From contig JAIESX010000036.1 of assembly GCA_019745555.1 (NCBI GenBank), positions 1 through 53,722 on the forward strand: a DNA stretch of 53,722 nucleotides, in the 5' to 3' direction. A model generated the notes under the pieces. The model ran no database searches, was not told the DNA's origin, and saw only the letters and a program-made list of their open reading frames with translations. Both the position numbers and the translations under genes were made by a program. The DNA is from Burkholderiaceae bacterium. GTDB taxonomy: Bacteria > Pseudomonadota > Gammaproteobacteria > Burkholderiales > Burkholderiaceae_C. This document shows, in pieces, positions 1 to 7,381 of the stretch (positions are counted from its first letter, which is position 1; the number at the start of each line of letters is the position of its first letter).

Positions 1-25
1 CATTCCCGTATGGAATCTAGCTACG

Positions 26-61
26 TGTTTTCGACTTTAATAACCTGTTTTCGACTTTAAT
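26..61. repeat. Two direct repeats, Tn7-like TnsB-site candidates
   Basis: The 16-base unit TGTTTTCGACTTTAAT occurs at 26-41 and again, identically, at 46-61, a 20-base period. Read on the minus strand each copy is ATTAAAGTCGAAAACA. From memory this resembles the ATAAAGTC..AAAC core of the TnsB-binding repeats in the ends of Tn7. The pair is AT-rich in a GC-rich neighbourhood and lies about 35 bases beyond the glmS stop codon, where Tn7 relatives insert. I infer the end of a Tn7-like element or its remnant, with its body outside the window. Only two copies are visible and no transposase is seen, so this is suggestive rather than proven. Confidence 0.5.
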
Positions 62-130
62 TGCACGGAATAACCGTTACGAGTCAGCGTGACCATCATT
101 CGACGGTCACGCTCTTGGCCAAGTTTCTGG
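62..130. other. glmS-proximal attTn7-like region
   Basis: This covers the last codons of glmS (stop complement at 96-98) and the roughly 30 bases after it. In Tn7 the TnsD protein recognises the conserved 3' end of glmS and directs insertion about 25 bases past the stop codon. Here the downstream direct repeats end at 61 and a possible transposon terminus reading TGCA lies at 62-65. CGGAA at 66-70 would then be the candidate target duplication. The exact junction cannot be fixed without the other end of the element. Confidence 0.4.
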
Positions 131-1946
131 GCTTGTCGACATCCGTCCCTCTCGCACACGCCGTGTGATATGCCAGCAGCTGCAGCGGCACCACGTGCAG
201 CAGCGGGGACAGTGCGCCGTAGTGCTCGGGCATGCGGATCACGTGCAGGCCTTCGGCGCTCTCGATCTTCGTATCGCTGTCGGCCAGCACATAGAGCACG
301 CCGCCGCGGGCGCGCACTTCCTGCATATTGCTCTTGAGCTTCTCCAGCAACGCGTCGTTGGGCGCGACGGTCACCACGGGCATTTCGGCCGTGACCAGGG
401 CAAGCGGGCCGTGCTTGAGCTCGCCGGCAGGGTAGGCCTCGGCGTGGATGTAGCTGATTTCCTTGAGCTTGAGCGCGCCTTCGAGGGCGATGGGGTAGTG
501 CAGGCCACGGCCGAGGAAGAGCGCGTTGTTCATGCGCGCGAAGTCCTCGGCCCAGCTCATGATCTGTGGCTCCAGCGCCAGCACGGCCTGCAGGGCCACG
601 GGCAGGTGGCGCATGTCCTTGAGGTGCCGGGCCTCCTCGGCCTCGTCCAGGTGCCCGCGCAGCTGCGCCAGCGCCAGCGTGAGCAGGAAGAGGCCGGCGA
701 GCTGGGTGGTGAAGGCCTTGGTGGACGCCACACCGATCTCCACGCCAGCGCGGGTGATGTAGTGCAGCTTGCATTCGCGCACCATGGCGCTGGTGGCGAC
801 GTTGCAGATGGTCAGGGTCTGCGTCATGCCCAGACTCTGCGCGTGGCGCAGCGCGGCCAGCGTGTCGGCCGTCTCGCCGGACTGGCTGATGGTGACGACC
901 AGGGTCCGCGGGTCGGGCACCGAGTCGCGGTAGCGGTACTCGCTGGCCACTTCCACCTGGGTCGGGATCTTCGCGATGCTCTCCAGCCAGTACTTGGCTG
1001 CGCAGCCGCTGTAGTAGCTTGTGCCGCAGGCCAGGATCAGCACCTTGTCGACTTCTTTGAAAACCTTGTAGGCGCCGTCGCCGAAGAGCTCGGGCACGAT
1101 GCCTTCCACGCCCTCGAGCGTGTCGGCGATGGCGCGCGGCTGCTCGAAGATCTCCTTCTGCATGTAGTGACGGTAGGGGCCCAGCTCGGCCGCGCCGCTG
1201 TGCGCCTGCACGGTCCTGACCGGGCGTTGCACGGGCTTGTGATCCCGGCCCACGATCCAGTGCTTGCCCAGCTGCAGGTCCACCACGTCGCCTTCTTCCA
1301 GGTAGACGATCTGGTCGGTCACGCTGGCCAGGGCCATGGCGTCGCTGGCCAGGTAGTTGGAGCCATCGGCCCCCACGCCCAGGATCAGCGGCGAACCGGC
1401 ACGCGCGCCGATCACGCGGTGCGGCTCGTCCTTGTGAAAGACGGCGATCGCGTAGGCGCCGTGCATCTGCCTGGTCGCGGCCTTCACGGCCTCGAACAGG
1501 TCGCCGTTGTAGAGCGAGTCCACCAGATGCGCGATGACCTCGGTATCGGTCTGGCTCACGAAAACGTAGCCGCGCTTCTGCAAGTCGGCACGCAGCTCCT
1601 CGTAGTTCTCGATGATGCCGTTGTGCACCAGGGCCACGCGGGCGGCGCGCGCGGCGGCGTCCGCGCCCGTGCCGTGGCTGAAGTGCGGGTGGGCGTTGTG
1701 CACGGCGGGTGCACCATGCGTGGCCCAGCGCGTGTGGGCGATGCCGGTGTAGCCCGTCACCGCATCGCGCTGCACCTGCTCGGCCAGCTCGGCCACGCGC
1801 GAGGTGCTGCGTGCGCGCTGCGGACCGGCCGTGGTGTGCACGGCCACGCCGCAGGAGTCATAGCCGCGGTACTCGAGCCGCTGCAGACCCTGCACCAGGA
1901 CCGGGACGATGTTTTGCTGGGAAACGGCGCCGACGATGCCACACAT
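96..1946 (-). CDS. glmS: Glutamine--fructose-6-phosphate aminotransferase (isomerizing)
   Basis: Makes glucosamine-6-phosphate from fructose-6-phosphate and glutamine, the entry step to UDP-GlcNAc for peptidoglycan and lipopolysaccharide. The protein is 616 residues, close to the usual 609. It starts MCGIVG, so Cys2 is exposed after Met removal as the class II glutamine amidotransferase nucleophile. Two SIS sugar-isomerase domains follow, with the characteristic SQSGETADT and [18 protein letters not shown] regions, and it ends in KSVTVE. A GGAG Shine-Dalgarno element lies about 7 bases before the ATG. It is divergent from an Lrp-type regulator across a 135-base AT-rich gap. No glmS ribozyme is apparent, as expected outside Gram-positives. 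Identification is secure. Confidence 0.98.
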   Translation of the reverse strand: MCGIVGAVSQQNIVPVLVQGLQRLEYRGYDSCGVAVHTTAGPQRARSTSRVAELAEQVQRDAVTGYTGIAHTRWATHGAPAVHNAHPHFSHGTGADAAARAARVALVHNGIIENYEELRADLQKRGYVFVSQTDTEVIAHLVDSLYNGDLFEAVKAATRQMHGAYAIAVFHKDEPHRVIGARAGSPLILGVGADGSNYLASDAMALASVTDQIVYLEEGDVVDLQLGKHWIVGRDHKPVQRPVRTVQAHSGAAELGPYRHYMQKEIFEQPRAIADTLEGVEGIVPELFGDGAYKVFKEVDKVLILACGTSYYSGCAAKYWLESIAKIPTQVEVASEYRYRDSVPDPRTLVVTISQSGETADTLAALRHAQSLGMTQTLTICNVATSAMVRECKLHYITRAGVEIGVASTKAFTTQLAGLFLLTLALAQLRGHLDEAEEARHLKDMRHLPVALQAVLALEPQIMSWAEDFARMNNALFLGRGLHYPIALEGALKLKEISYIHAEAYPAGELKHGPLALVTAEMPVVTVAPNDALLEKLKSNMQEVRARGGVLYVLADSDTKIESAEGLHVIRMPEHYGALSPLLHVVPLQLLAYHTACARGTDVDKPRNLAKSVTVE

Positions 1947-2008
1947 AGGTGTTCACTCCAGGACAAGAAGCCGCGATGGTAGAAGGCCTGATGAAAAATA
2001 TCTGATTG

Positions 2009-2072
2009 ATTTTTGGAATAAATTGAACTTTAATTTCATAGAAATCGAAGTTCATCGAAATATTCCAAAAAT
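2009..2072. promoter_or_regulatory. Nested dyad operator between glmS and the Lrp-type gene
   Basis: Three concentric inverted repeats share nearly one centre. The outer arms are a perfect 12-base pair at 2009-2020 and 2061-2072 (core TTTTGGAATA / TATTCCAAAA). The middle arms are TGAACTT at 2024-2030 and AAGTTCA at 2048-2054. The inner arms are ATTTC at 2033-2037 and GAAAT at 2041-2045. The tract is strongly AT-rich and ends 9 bases before the ATG of the Lrp/AsnC gene. Lrp-family proteins bind as multimers to palindromic AT-rich sites in front of their own genes, so autoregulation, possibly with an effect on glmS, is the natural inference. Confidence 0.6.
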
Positions 2073-2081
2073 TGTATTTGA

Positions 2082-2579
2082 ATGGAATCAATCGTCATCG
2101 ATCAGACCGATCTGTTGCTGCTCGACGCCCTGCAGCAGGACGCCAGCCTGAGCAACCAGGCCCTGGCGGCGCGTGCCCACATCTCGCCGCCCACCTGCCT
2201 GCGCCGCGTCAAGCGCCTGGTGGACAGCGGGCTGGTGGAAAAGCAGGTGGCCATCCTCGGCGTGGACAAGCTCACGCCCCTGCTGGGCCACGGGCTCACG
2301 GCCATCGTCGAGATCACGCTGGAGCGCCAGGGCGAAGAGGCGCAGACGGCCTTCGAGCAACGCGTCGCCGCCGACGCGGCCGTGCAGCAGTGCTACCGCG
2401 TCTCGCCCGGGCCGGACTTCGTGCTCATCGTCCACGCACGCGACATGCCTGACTACCTGGCGCTGGCGCAGCGCCTGTTCACGGCCGACGCCAATGTGCG
2501 AAACGTCAAGAGCTACTTCAGCATCAAACGCAGCAAGTTCGGCACGCGCGTGCCGCTGCCGGCACGGCTGCCCGGCTGA
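2082..2579 (+). CDS. Lrp/AsnC family transcriptional regulator
   Basis: DNA-binding regulator of 165 residues, the usual length for the family. Residues about 5-50 form the AsnC-type winged helix-turn-helix (LLLLDALQQDASLSNQALAA, then HISPPTCLRRVKRL). A C-terminal RAM/AsnC ligand-binding domain follows, with PDFVLIVHARDMPDY near residue 112. The family senses amino acids or other small effectors; the ligand here cannot be read from sequence. No Shine-Dalgarno precedes the ATG, so translation may be weak or leaderless. It stands alone, divergent from glmS, behind a large nested palindrome that probably mediates autoregulation. Its stop codon directly abuts the stop codon of the opposing histidine kinase. 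Confidence 0.93.
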   Translation: MESIVIDQTDLLLLDALQQDASLSNQALAARAHISPPTCLRRVKRLVDSGLVEKQVAILGVDKLTPLLGHGLTAIVEITLERQGEEAQTAFEQRVAADAAVQQCYRVSPGPDFVLIVHARDMPDYLALAQRLFTADANVRNVKSYFSIKRSKFGTRVPLPARLPG

Positions 2580-3338
2580 TCAGACGGCGCGCAGCAGCGT
2601 GAAGCTCACGCGGCAGCCGGCCTCGGGCGCGCCCTCGGCGCGGATGCTGCCGCCGTGGCGCTCGACGATCTTGCGTGCCAGCCCCAGCCCCAGGCCCAGG
2701 CCCTCGAACTGGCTGGCCCCATGCAGGCGCTGGAACACATGAAAAAGCTTGTGCTGGCGCACCGGGTCGAAACCTACGCCGTTGTCGGCCACGGTGTAGG
2801 TGACCCAGCCCTCGGGCGCGAGCTCGGCGCGGATGGCAATCTCCGCCGGCGCACGGCCGCGCGTGAACTTGATCGCGTTCGACAGCAGGTGCACGAAGAG
2901 CTGGCGCAGCAGCGCCGCATCACCGAAGAGCACGGGCAGGCCGTCCTGGATCTGCCAGACGATGGACCGCCCTGCACAGGCCTCGGCCAGCTGGGCCTGC
3001 GCCTCGGCGATCAGCGTGGCGGCATCGAGCTCCTGCACCTGCAACTCGGTGCGGTCGAGCTGGCTCCAGGCCATGAGGCCGTCGATCTGCTGGCCCAGGG
3101 TGCGCGAGGCACCCTGGATGGTGTCCAGATAGCCCGCGGCCTCACCCGGCAGCACCGGCCCCATCTCCTCGCGCAACAGCGCGGCATAGGACAGGATGTG
3201 GCGCAGGCTGGCACGCAGGTCGTGCGAGACCGCGTAGGCAAAGTCACCCAGCGCGCCACGCGCCGCGTGGAGCTCGGTGCGCAGCCGTTCGATCTCCAGG
3301 TCGTGGGCGGACTCGTCCGACAGGGGTTCGTTGCTCAT
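2580..3338 (-). CDS. Small cytoplasmic sensor histidine kinase
   Basis: A 252-residue histidine kinase with no membrane segment. A short N-terminal helix (residues about 13-30, probable coiled coil) leads into a HisKA domain whose H-box is AVSHDLRASLRH, with phospho-acceptor His39. The HATPase_c domain shows an N-box (LSNAIKFTR), G1 (VADNGVGFDP) and G2 (GLGLGLGLARKIVERHGG). The H-box context is that of kinases usually attached to PAS or phytochrome sensors, but no sensor domain is present, so input must come from a partner or from the short N-terminus. No response regulator is adjacent. It starts 7 bases after the glmU stop on the same strand and is probably cotranscribed with glmU. Confidence 0.9.
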   Translation of the reverse strand: MSNEPLSDESAHDLEIERLRTELHAARGALGDFAYAVSHDLRASLRHILSYAALLREEMGPVLPGEAAGYLDTIQGASRTLGQQIDGLMAWSQLDRTELQVQELDAATLIAEAQAQLAEACAGRSIVWQIQDGLPVLFGDAALLRQLFVHLLSNAIKFTRGRAPAEIAIRAELAPEGWVTYTVADNGVGFDPVRQHKLFHVFQRLHGASQFEGLGLGLGLARKIVERHGGSIRAEGAPEAGCRVSFTLLRAV

Positions 3339-3345
3339 GCGGTGC

Positions 3346-4758
3346 TTACTTCTTGTTCTTCTGCGGGCGCTGCCAGTTGCCCAGACTGACCTGCTTGGCG
3401 CGCGCCACGGTCAGCGCGCCCGGCGCCGTGTCCTTGGTGATGGTGGAGCCGCCACCCACGGTGCCGCCGGCGCCGATGGTCACGGGCGCGACCAGCACAC
3501 AGTTGCTGCCGATGTGCACGTCCTCGCCGATCACCGTGGTGTGCTTGTTGGCGCCGTCGTAGTTGGCCGTGATGCTGCCCGCGCCGTAGTTCACGCGCGC
3601 GCCCACCTGGGCGTCGCCGATGTAGGCCAGATGGTTGGCCTTGGCTCCCTGGGCCAGCGTGGCGGCCTTGATCTCGACGAAGTTGCCGATGTGCACCTCG
3701 TCGCCCAGCTTGGCGCCCGGACGCAGGCGTGCATAGGGACCGATCAGCGCACCGGCCCCGACCTCGATGCGGTCCCTGGCACTGACCCCACCTTCGATGT
3801 GCGTGTAGGGATGGATGATCACCCCCGGGCCGATACTGGCATTGCTGATGCTGCAGTGCGCGCCGATGCGCACGCCCTCGCCCAGTTCCACGCGACCGGC
3901 GAAGACGCAGTTGATGTCGATCTCCACGTCCTGGCCGCAGAGCAGTTCGCCGCGCACGTCGAAGCGCGCCGGATCGGCCAGGCGCACGCCCTGCTCCATC
4001 AGGCTGCGCGCCGCACGCTGCTGGTAGGCACGCTCCAGCTCGGCCAGCTGCACCGGGCTGTTGACGCCGGCGACCTGCAGCGCGTCGACGATCTTGTGGC
4101 CCACCACAGGCACGCCCTGCTCAACCGCGAACTTCACCACATCGGTCAGGTAGTACTCGCCCTGGGCGTTCTGGTTGTCCAGCCGGCCCAGCCAGGGCTT
4201 GAGCAGGCGCGCGGGCACGGCCATGATGCCGCTGTAGACCTCGCGGATCTGGCGCTGGGCCTCTGACGCATCCTTGTGCTCCACGATGGCCTGCACGGCG
4301 CCGGAGCCATCGCGCAGGATGCGCCCATAACCCGCGGGGTCATCGAATTCGATGGTCAACAGGGCCAGCTTGTCGCCGCCGCAGGCCGCGATCAGCGCGC
4401 CCAGGGTCTCGACCCGGGTCAGGGGCACATCGCCCGAGAGCACCACCACGATGCCATCATCGGGCAGGGCCGGCACGGCCTGCTGCACCGCGTGGCCCGT
4501 GCCCAGCTGTGGCTCCTGGCGCACGAACTGCAGCATGCCGCCGCCCGGATGCACCACGCCGGCCTCGACCTCGGCCGCGCCGTGGCCCGTGATGACCACC
4601 ACGCGCCGCGCATTCAACCCCACGGCAGTGTCCACCACGTGCTGCAGCAAAGCGCGTCCCGCCAGACGGTGCAATACTTTGGGCAGACGGCTTTTCATGC
4701 GGGTGCCTTTGCCCGCGGCCATGATGACCACATCCACTGCCTGTCCGTTCTGCTTCAT
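3346..4758 (-). CDS. glmU: Bifunctional UDP-GlcNAc pyrophosphorylase / GlcN-1-P acetyltransferase
   Basis: Catalyses acetylation of glucosamine-1-phosphate and its uridylylation to UDP-GlcNAc. The protein is 470 residues. The N-terminal nucleotidyltransferase signature MAAGKGTRMKSRLPKVLH is at residues about 13-30. The C-terminal half is a left-handed beta-helix of hexapeptide repeats with the acetyl-CoA/sugar region YIGDAQVGARVNYGAGSITA. I chose the ATG at 4758 because an AGGAAGG Shine-Dalgarno lies just upstream; the frame is open further upstream but without support. It shares the sugar-nucleotide pathway with glmS 1.4 kb away. Its start codon is only 13 bases from that of the divergent lipoprotein gene, so its promoter must lie inside that gene. 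Confidence 0.97.
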   Translation of the reverse strand: MKQNGQAVDVVIMAAGKGTRMKSRLPKVLHRLAGRALLQHVVDTAVGLNARRVVVITGHGAAEVEAGVVHPGGGMLQFVRQEPQLGTGHAVQQAVPALPDDGIVVVLSGDVPLTRVETLGALIAACGGDKLALLTIEFDDPAGYGRILRDGSGAVQAIVEHKDASEAQRQIREVYSGIMAVPARLLKPWLGRLDNQNAQGEYYLTDVVKFAVEQGVPVVGHKIVDALQVAGVNSPVQLAELERAYQQRAARSLMEQGVRLADPARFDVRGELLCGQDVEIDINCVFAGRVELGEGVRIGAHCSISNASIGPGVIIHPYTHIEGGVSARDRIEVGAGALIGPYARLRPGAKLGDEVHIGNFVEIKAATLAQGAKANHLAYIGDAQVGARVNYGAGSITANYDGANKHTTVIGEDVHIGSNCVLVAPVTIGAGGTVGGGSTITKDTAPGALTVARAKQVSLGNWQRPQKNKK

Positions 4759-4771
4759 GCGCCTTCCTGTA

Positions 4772-5638
4772 ATGACTGCCTTGCCCCGCATTATCCGTGT
4801 GCCGCTGCTGGTTTTGCTGTTCCTGCTGGGTGGCTGCAGCGCCATGCAGACCGGCTACAACAACGCCCCCTCGCTGCTCTACTGGTGGCTGGACGGTTAC
4901 GTGGACTTCAACGCCGGCCAGGCTGATCCCGTGCGCGACAGCCTGGTCTCGCTGCAGGCCTGGCACCGGCGCGAGGAACTGCCGGCCTACGCCACCCTGT
5001 TGCAGCGCCTGCAGCAGGACGCTGGCCAGGACATCACGCCGGAACTCGCCTGCAGCCAGCTGGATCAGGCGCGCAACCATCTGCAGCGCCTGGGCACGCA
5101 GGGCGCCATGTCCCTGGCCCCGCTGATCCCTACCCTGCAAGCGGAGCAGCTGCGCCATCTGGCGCGCCAGCTGGAAAAACACGACCAGAAATGGCGCGAG
5201 GAGTGGCTGGACGGCACAGCCGAAGAGCTGCTGCAGCGCCGCCTCAAGCGTACCGTGGCCCGTTACGAAGATTTCTACGGACGCCTCAGTGAAACCCAGC
5301 GCCAGTACCTGCGCCAGCGGCTCGCCGAGGTGGGCTTCGACGCCCGCGTCGTCTGGGCCGAGCGCCTGCGTCGCCAGCGCGACCTGCTGCGTGTGCTGCA
5401 GGAACACCGCAATGGCGAGCGGCCGGCCCATGTGGAAGCCGAGCTGATGGCCTGGGTACAGCGCAGCTTCGAACCACCCGATCCTGCGACACGCGCTTAC
5501 CTCAAGGGGCTCGTGTCGCAGGGCTGCCAGACCCTGGCCGGACTGCACAACAGCAGCAGCCCCGAGCAGCGCCGCCGCCTGGCGGGCAAGCTGCAGGGCT
5601 ACGAAAGCGATCTGCGCGCGCTGATCGCCGCGCGCTGA
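4772..5638 (+). CDS. DUF6279-type lipoprotein
   Basis: Predicted lipoprotein of 288 residues. The N-terminus MTALPRIIRVPLLVLLFLLG is a short basic plus hydrophobic signal, followed by a lipobox ending in GGC (Cys about 23). The mature part is rich in Arg, Leu and Gln and looks helical (YNNAPSLLYWWLDGYVDF and then long amphipathic stretches). The YNNAP...WLD..YVDF start matches what I know as the DUF6279 family of proteobacterial lipoproteins of unknown function. An in-frame ATG at 4757 would add five residues and would overlap the glmU start codon; neither start has a good Shine-Dalgarno. It stands alone between divergent glmU and the next gene. Confidence 0.8.
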   Translation: MTALPRIIRVPLLVLLFLLGGCSAMQTGYNNAPSLLYWWLDGYVDFNAGQADPVRDSLVSLQAWHRREELPAYATLLQRLQQDAGQDITPELACSQLDQARNHLQRLGTQGAMSLAPLIPTLQAEQLRHLARQLEKHDQKWREEWLDGTAEELLQRRLKRTVARYEDFYGRLSETQRQYLRQRLAEVGFDARVVWAERLRRQRDLLRVLQEHRNGERPAHVEAELMAWVQRSFEPPDPATRAYLKGLVSQGCQTLAGLHNSSSPEQRRRLAGKLQGYESDLRALIAAR

Positions 5639-5703
5639 GGTCTGGCCGCGCAGCCACGGCTCTGCCAGAATGGCCAGACCCCACCCGTACCGGAGGCCTC
5701 GCC

Positions 5704-6294
5704 ATGCTCACCCGTTTCGCCCCACTCGTGCTGCTCGGGGGCCTGCTGCTGGCCGGCGCCGCCCAGGCCGGCAACGCGCTCTCCGAGCTGCGGCTCTTCA
5801 AGTCCAGCCCCCTGGGCCAGGGCCTGTGGCGCATGGAGCTGGTCTCCAGCGACGACCCGCAGATGGCCCGCGGCGCGGCCGCCATGGGCAAGACGGCCCT
5901 GTGCATGGACGTGGCCCGGCGCATGACCCAGGGCTCGCCTGCCGAGAACCCGCAGTGCACGCCCAAGGTGCTGCGCAACACCGACACGCAAGCCGAGATC
6001 GAGGTCAGCTGCAAGGACGGCGGCAACTCGCGCATGCTGATGACGCGCGAGAGCGACAAGAGCTATCTGATGGACACCACGGTCAGCAAGGACGGCCAGG
6101 CGCGCAACTTCAAGGTCCGCTACACCCACGCCGGCGCCTGCAAGGGCGACAGCATGATGCAGTTCGACAAGAACAGCCCCATGTGCCAGCAGATGGACCC
6201 GGCCCGCATGCAGGCGGCCTGCGCCCGCCTGCCCGAGGCCTCGCGCGCGCCATGCGAGCAGCAGATGAAGAGCATGGCCGCGGCCTGCCAGTAG
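5704..6294 (+). CDS. DUF3617 family periplasmic protein
   Basis: A 196-residue secreted protein. Residues 1-22 form a signal peptide ending AAQA. The mature region (LWRMELVSSDDPQM...) resembles the DUF3617 family, whose members begin with a G-W-x-hydrophobic strand and carry several cysteines. Here there are Cys in ALCMD, PQCTP, VSCKD, GACKG, PMCQQ, AACAR, APCEQ and AACQ, giving an even number suited to disulfides in the periplasm. Function is unknown. A GGAGG Shine-Dalgarno sits 8 bases before the ATG. A strong stem-loop overlaps its stop codon. Confidence 0.75.
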   Translation: MLTRFAPLVLLGGLLLAGAAQAGNALSELRLFKSSPLGQGLWRMELVSSDDPQMARGAAAMGKTALCMDVARRMTQGSPAENPQCTPKVLRNTDTQAEIEVSCKDGGNSRMLMTRESDKSYLMDTTVSKDGQARNFKVRYTHAGACKGDSMMQFDKNSPMCQQMDPARMQAACARLPEASRAPCEQQMKSMAAACQ

Positions 6295-6303
6295 CAGGCC
6301 GCG
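6279..6303. terminator. Stem-loop over the stop codon of the DUF3617 gene
   Basis: A 10-base perfect stem (6279-6288 pairing with 6294-6303, core GCGGCCTGC / GCAGGCCGC) encloses a five-base loop and includes the TAG stop. It separates the convergent DUF3617 gene and the metallo-hydrolase-like gene. No T-run follows on either strand, so it is a terminator-like or transcript-stabilising hairpin rather than a textbook intrinsic terminator. Confidence 0.4.
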
Positions 6304-6315
6304 CACCGAAAACCT

Positions 6316-7305
6316 TCAGCTTTGCAGAGCGGCCCACATCTGCTGGTCGCGCTCGGCGGTCCAGATGCGCGGATGCTTGATGCCGCTGGCCTCGTCATAG
6401 GCACGCGTCACATCGAAGGGCAGGCAATGCTCGTAGATGAAGACATGGCCGAAGATGGGATCCATGGCCTTGCGCGTGTGGGCCATGGCGGCCTTGAGGT
6501 CCATGCCCTGGGCCACGGCTTCCTGCGCCGCGCGGTACAGCGTCTGCACCCAGCGTTTCGTGTAGTCAAGTGACTTGTTGACGTTGGCATTGCCTTTCAT
6601 GGCCTCGCCGCGGCCCGGCACCAGGTACTCGGCCTGCAGCGCGCGCAGGGCCTCCAGCGTGGCCGGCCATTCGGCCAGCTGGGCGTCGCCCGTGTAGACG
6701 CCGGCCTCGTACTCGACGAGGTCGCCCGAGTACAGCACCTTCTCCTCCTCGACCCAGGCGATGGTGTCGCCGCGCGTGTGGCCCGGGCCCGGGCTCCAGA
6801 TCTGCACCACCACACCGCCGAGGTTGATCGACAGCTTGCCCGGCACCTCGCCCTTCACGGGGTCGCCACCGCCGATGACCATGGTCGGCCAGGTCAGGCC
6901 GGGCACGGTCTCGGCGTTGCGGAACAGGCGCGGGAAGCGCTCCATCTCGCTCTTCATGTCCTGCGCGCCACGCTCGCGGATCAGCTCCAGCGTGCCCTGG
7001 CTGGCGATGATCTCGGTCGCACCCTCGGACGCATAGGCATAGGCGCCGAGCACGCGCACCGCGTGGTAATGCGTGAGCAGCACGTACTTGATGGGCAGAT
7101 CGCTGACGGTGCGGATCTTGGCGATCAGGTCCCGGGCCATGGCCGGCGTGGCCGTGGCATCACTGACCAGGATGAAACGGTCCCCGATGATCACGCCCGA
7201 GTTCGGATCGCCTTCGGTGGTGTAGGCCCAGCAGTGTTCGCTCAGGCGCTCGAAGGTGGTCTTCTTGTCCGTCAGGTCGGCTTGCGAGGCGAAGGCTTTG
7301 CCCAT
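6316..7305 (-). CDS. MBL-fold protein with altered metal motif
   Basis: A 329-residue protein of the metallo-beta-lactamase fold, likely cytoplasmic because no signal peptide is seen. The canonical HxHxDH motif appears as THYHAVR at residues 78-84. His79 and His81 are kept, but the Asp and last His are replaced by Val83 and Arg84. Other fold landmarks remain: GPGHTRGDTIAWV, LYSGDLVEYEAGVYTGDA and a late His in YEHCLPFD. The protein may bind a single metal or none. The start at 7305 was chosen for its TAGGAG Shine-Dalgarno; the frame continues upstream through the promoter palindromes without another supported start. It is monocistronic and preceded by an inverted-repeat operator candidate. 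Substrate unknown. Confidence 0.85.
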   Translation of the reverse strand: MGKAFASQADLTDKKTTFERLSEHCWAYTTEGDPNSGVIIGDRFILVSDATATPAMARDLIAKIRTVSDLPIKYVLLTHYHAVRVLGAYAYASEGATEIIASQGTLELIRERGAQDMKSEMERFPRLFRNAETVPGLTWPTMVIGGGDPVKGEVPGKLSINLGGVVVQIWSPGPGHTRGDTIAWVEEEKVLYSGDLVEYEAGVYTGDAQLAEWPATLEALRALQAEYLVPGRGEAMKGNANVNKSLDYTKRWVQTLYRAAQEAVAQGMDLKAAMAHTRKAMDPIFGHVFIYEHCLPFDVTRAYDEASGIKHPRIWTAERDQQMWAALQS

Positions 7306-7334
7306 GGTGGCTCCTAGGTGATGGAGCCGCGATT

Positions 7335-7358
7335 TTACGGAAGCGTAATCCGTTACGG
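7335..7358 (-). promoter_or_regulatory. Palindromic operator candidate upstream of the MBL-fold gene
   Basis: Two adjoining inverted repeats lie 30 to 53 bases upstream of the MBL-fold gene: TTACG / CGTAA with a four-base spacer (7335-7348) and CCGTTACGG (7350-7358). The AT-containing half-sites and their position are what one expects of a TetR- or FadR-type operator. No regulator gene is adjacent, so the factor is unknown. Confidence 0.45.
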
Positions 7359-7381
7359 TTAGCGCAAACCGCGCAACAGCC

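Noticed and set aside
165..1982. 605-residue plus-strand open frame antisense to glmS
   Set aside because: It mirrors the strong glmS coding frame, is His/Gly/Val-rich without domains, and has no ribosome binding site; a product of high GC content.
96..2081. glmS ribozyme or riboswitch upstream of glmS
   Set aside because: The leader is short and AT-rich with operator-like dyads and lacks the ribozyme pseudoknot; the ribozyme is confined to Gram-positives as far as I know.
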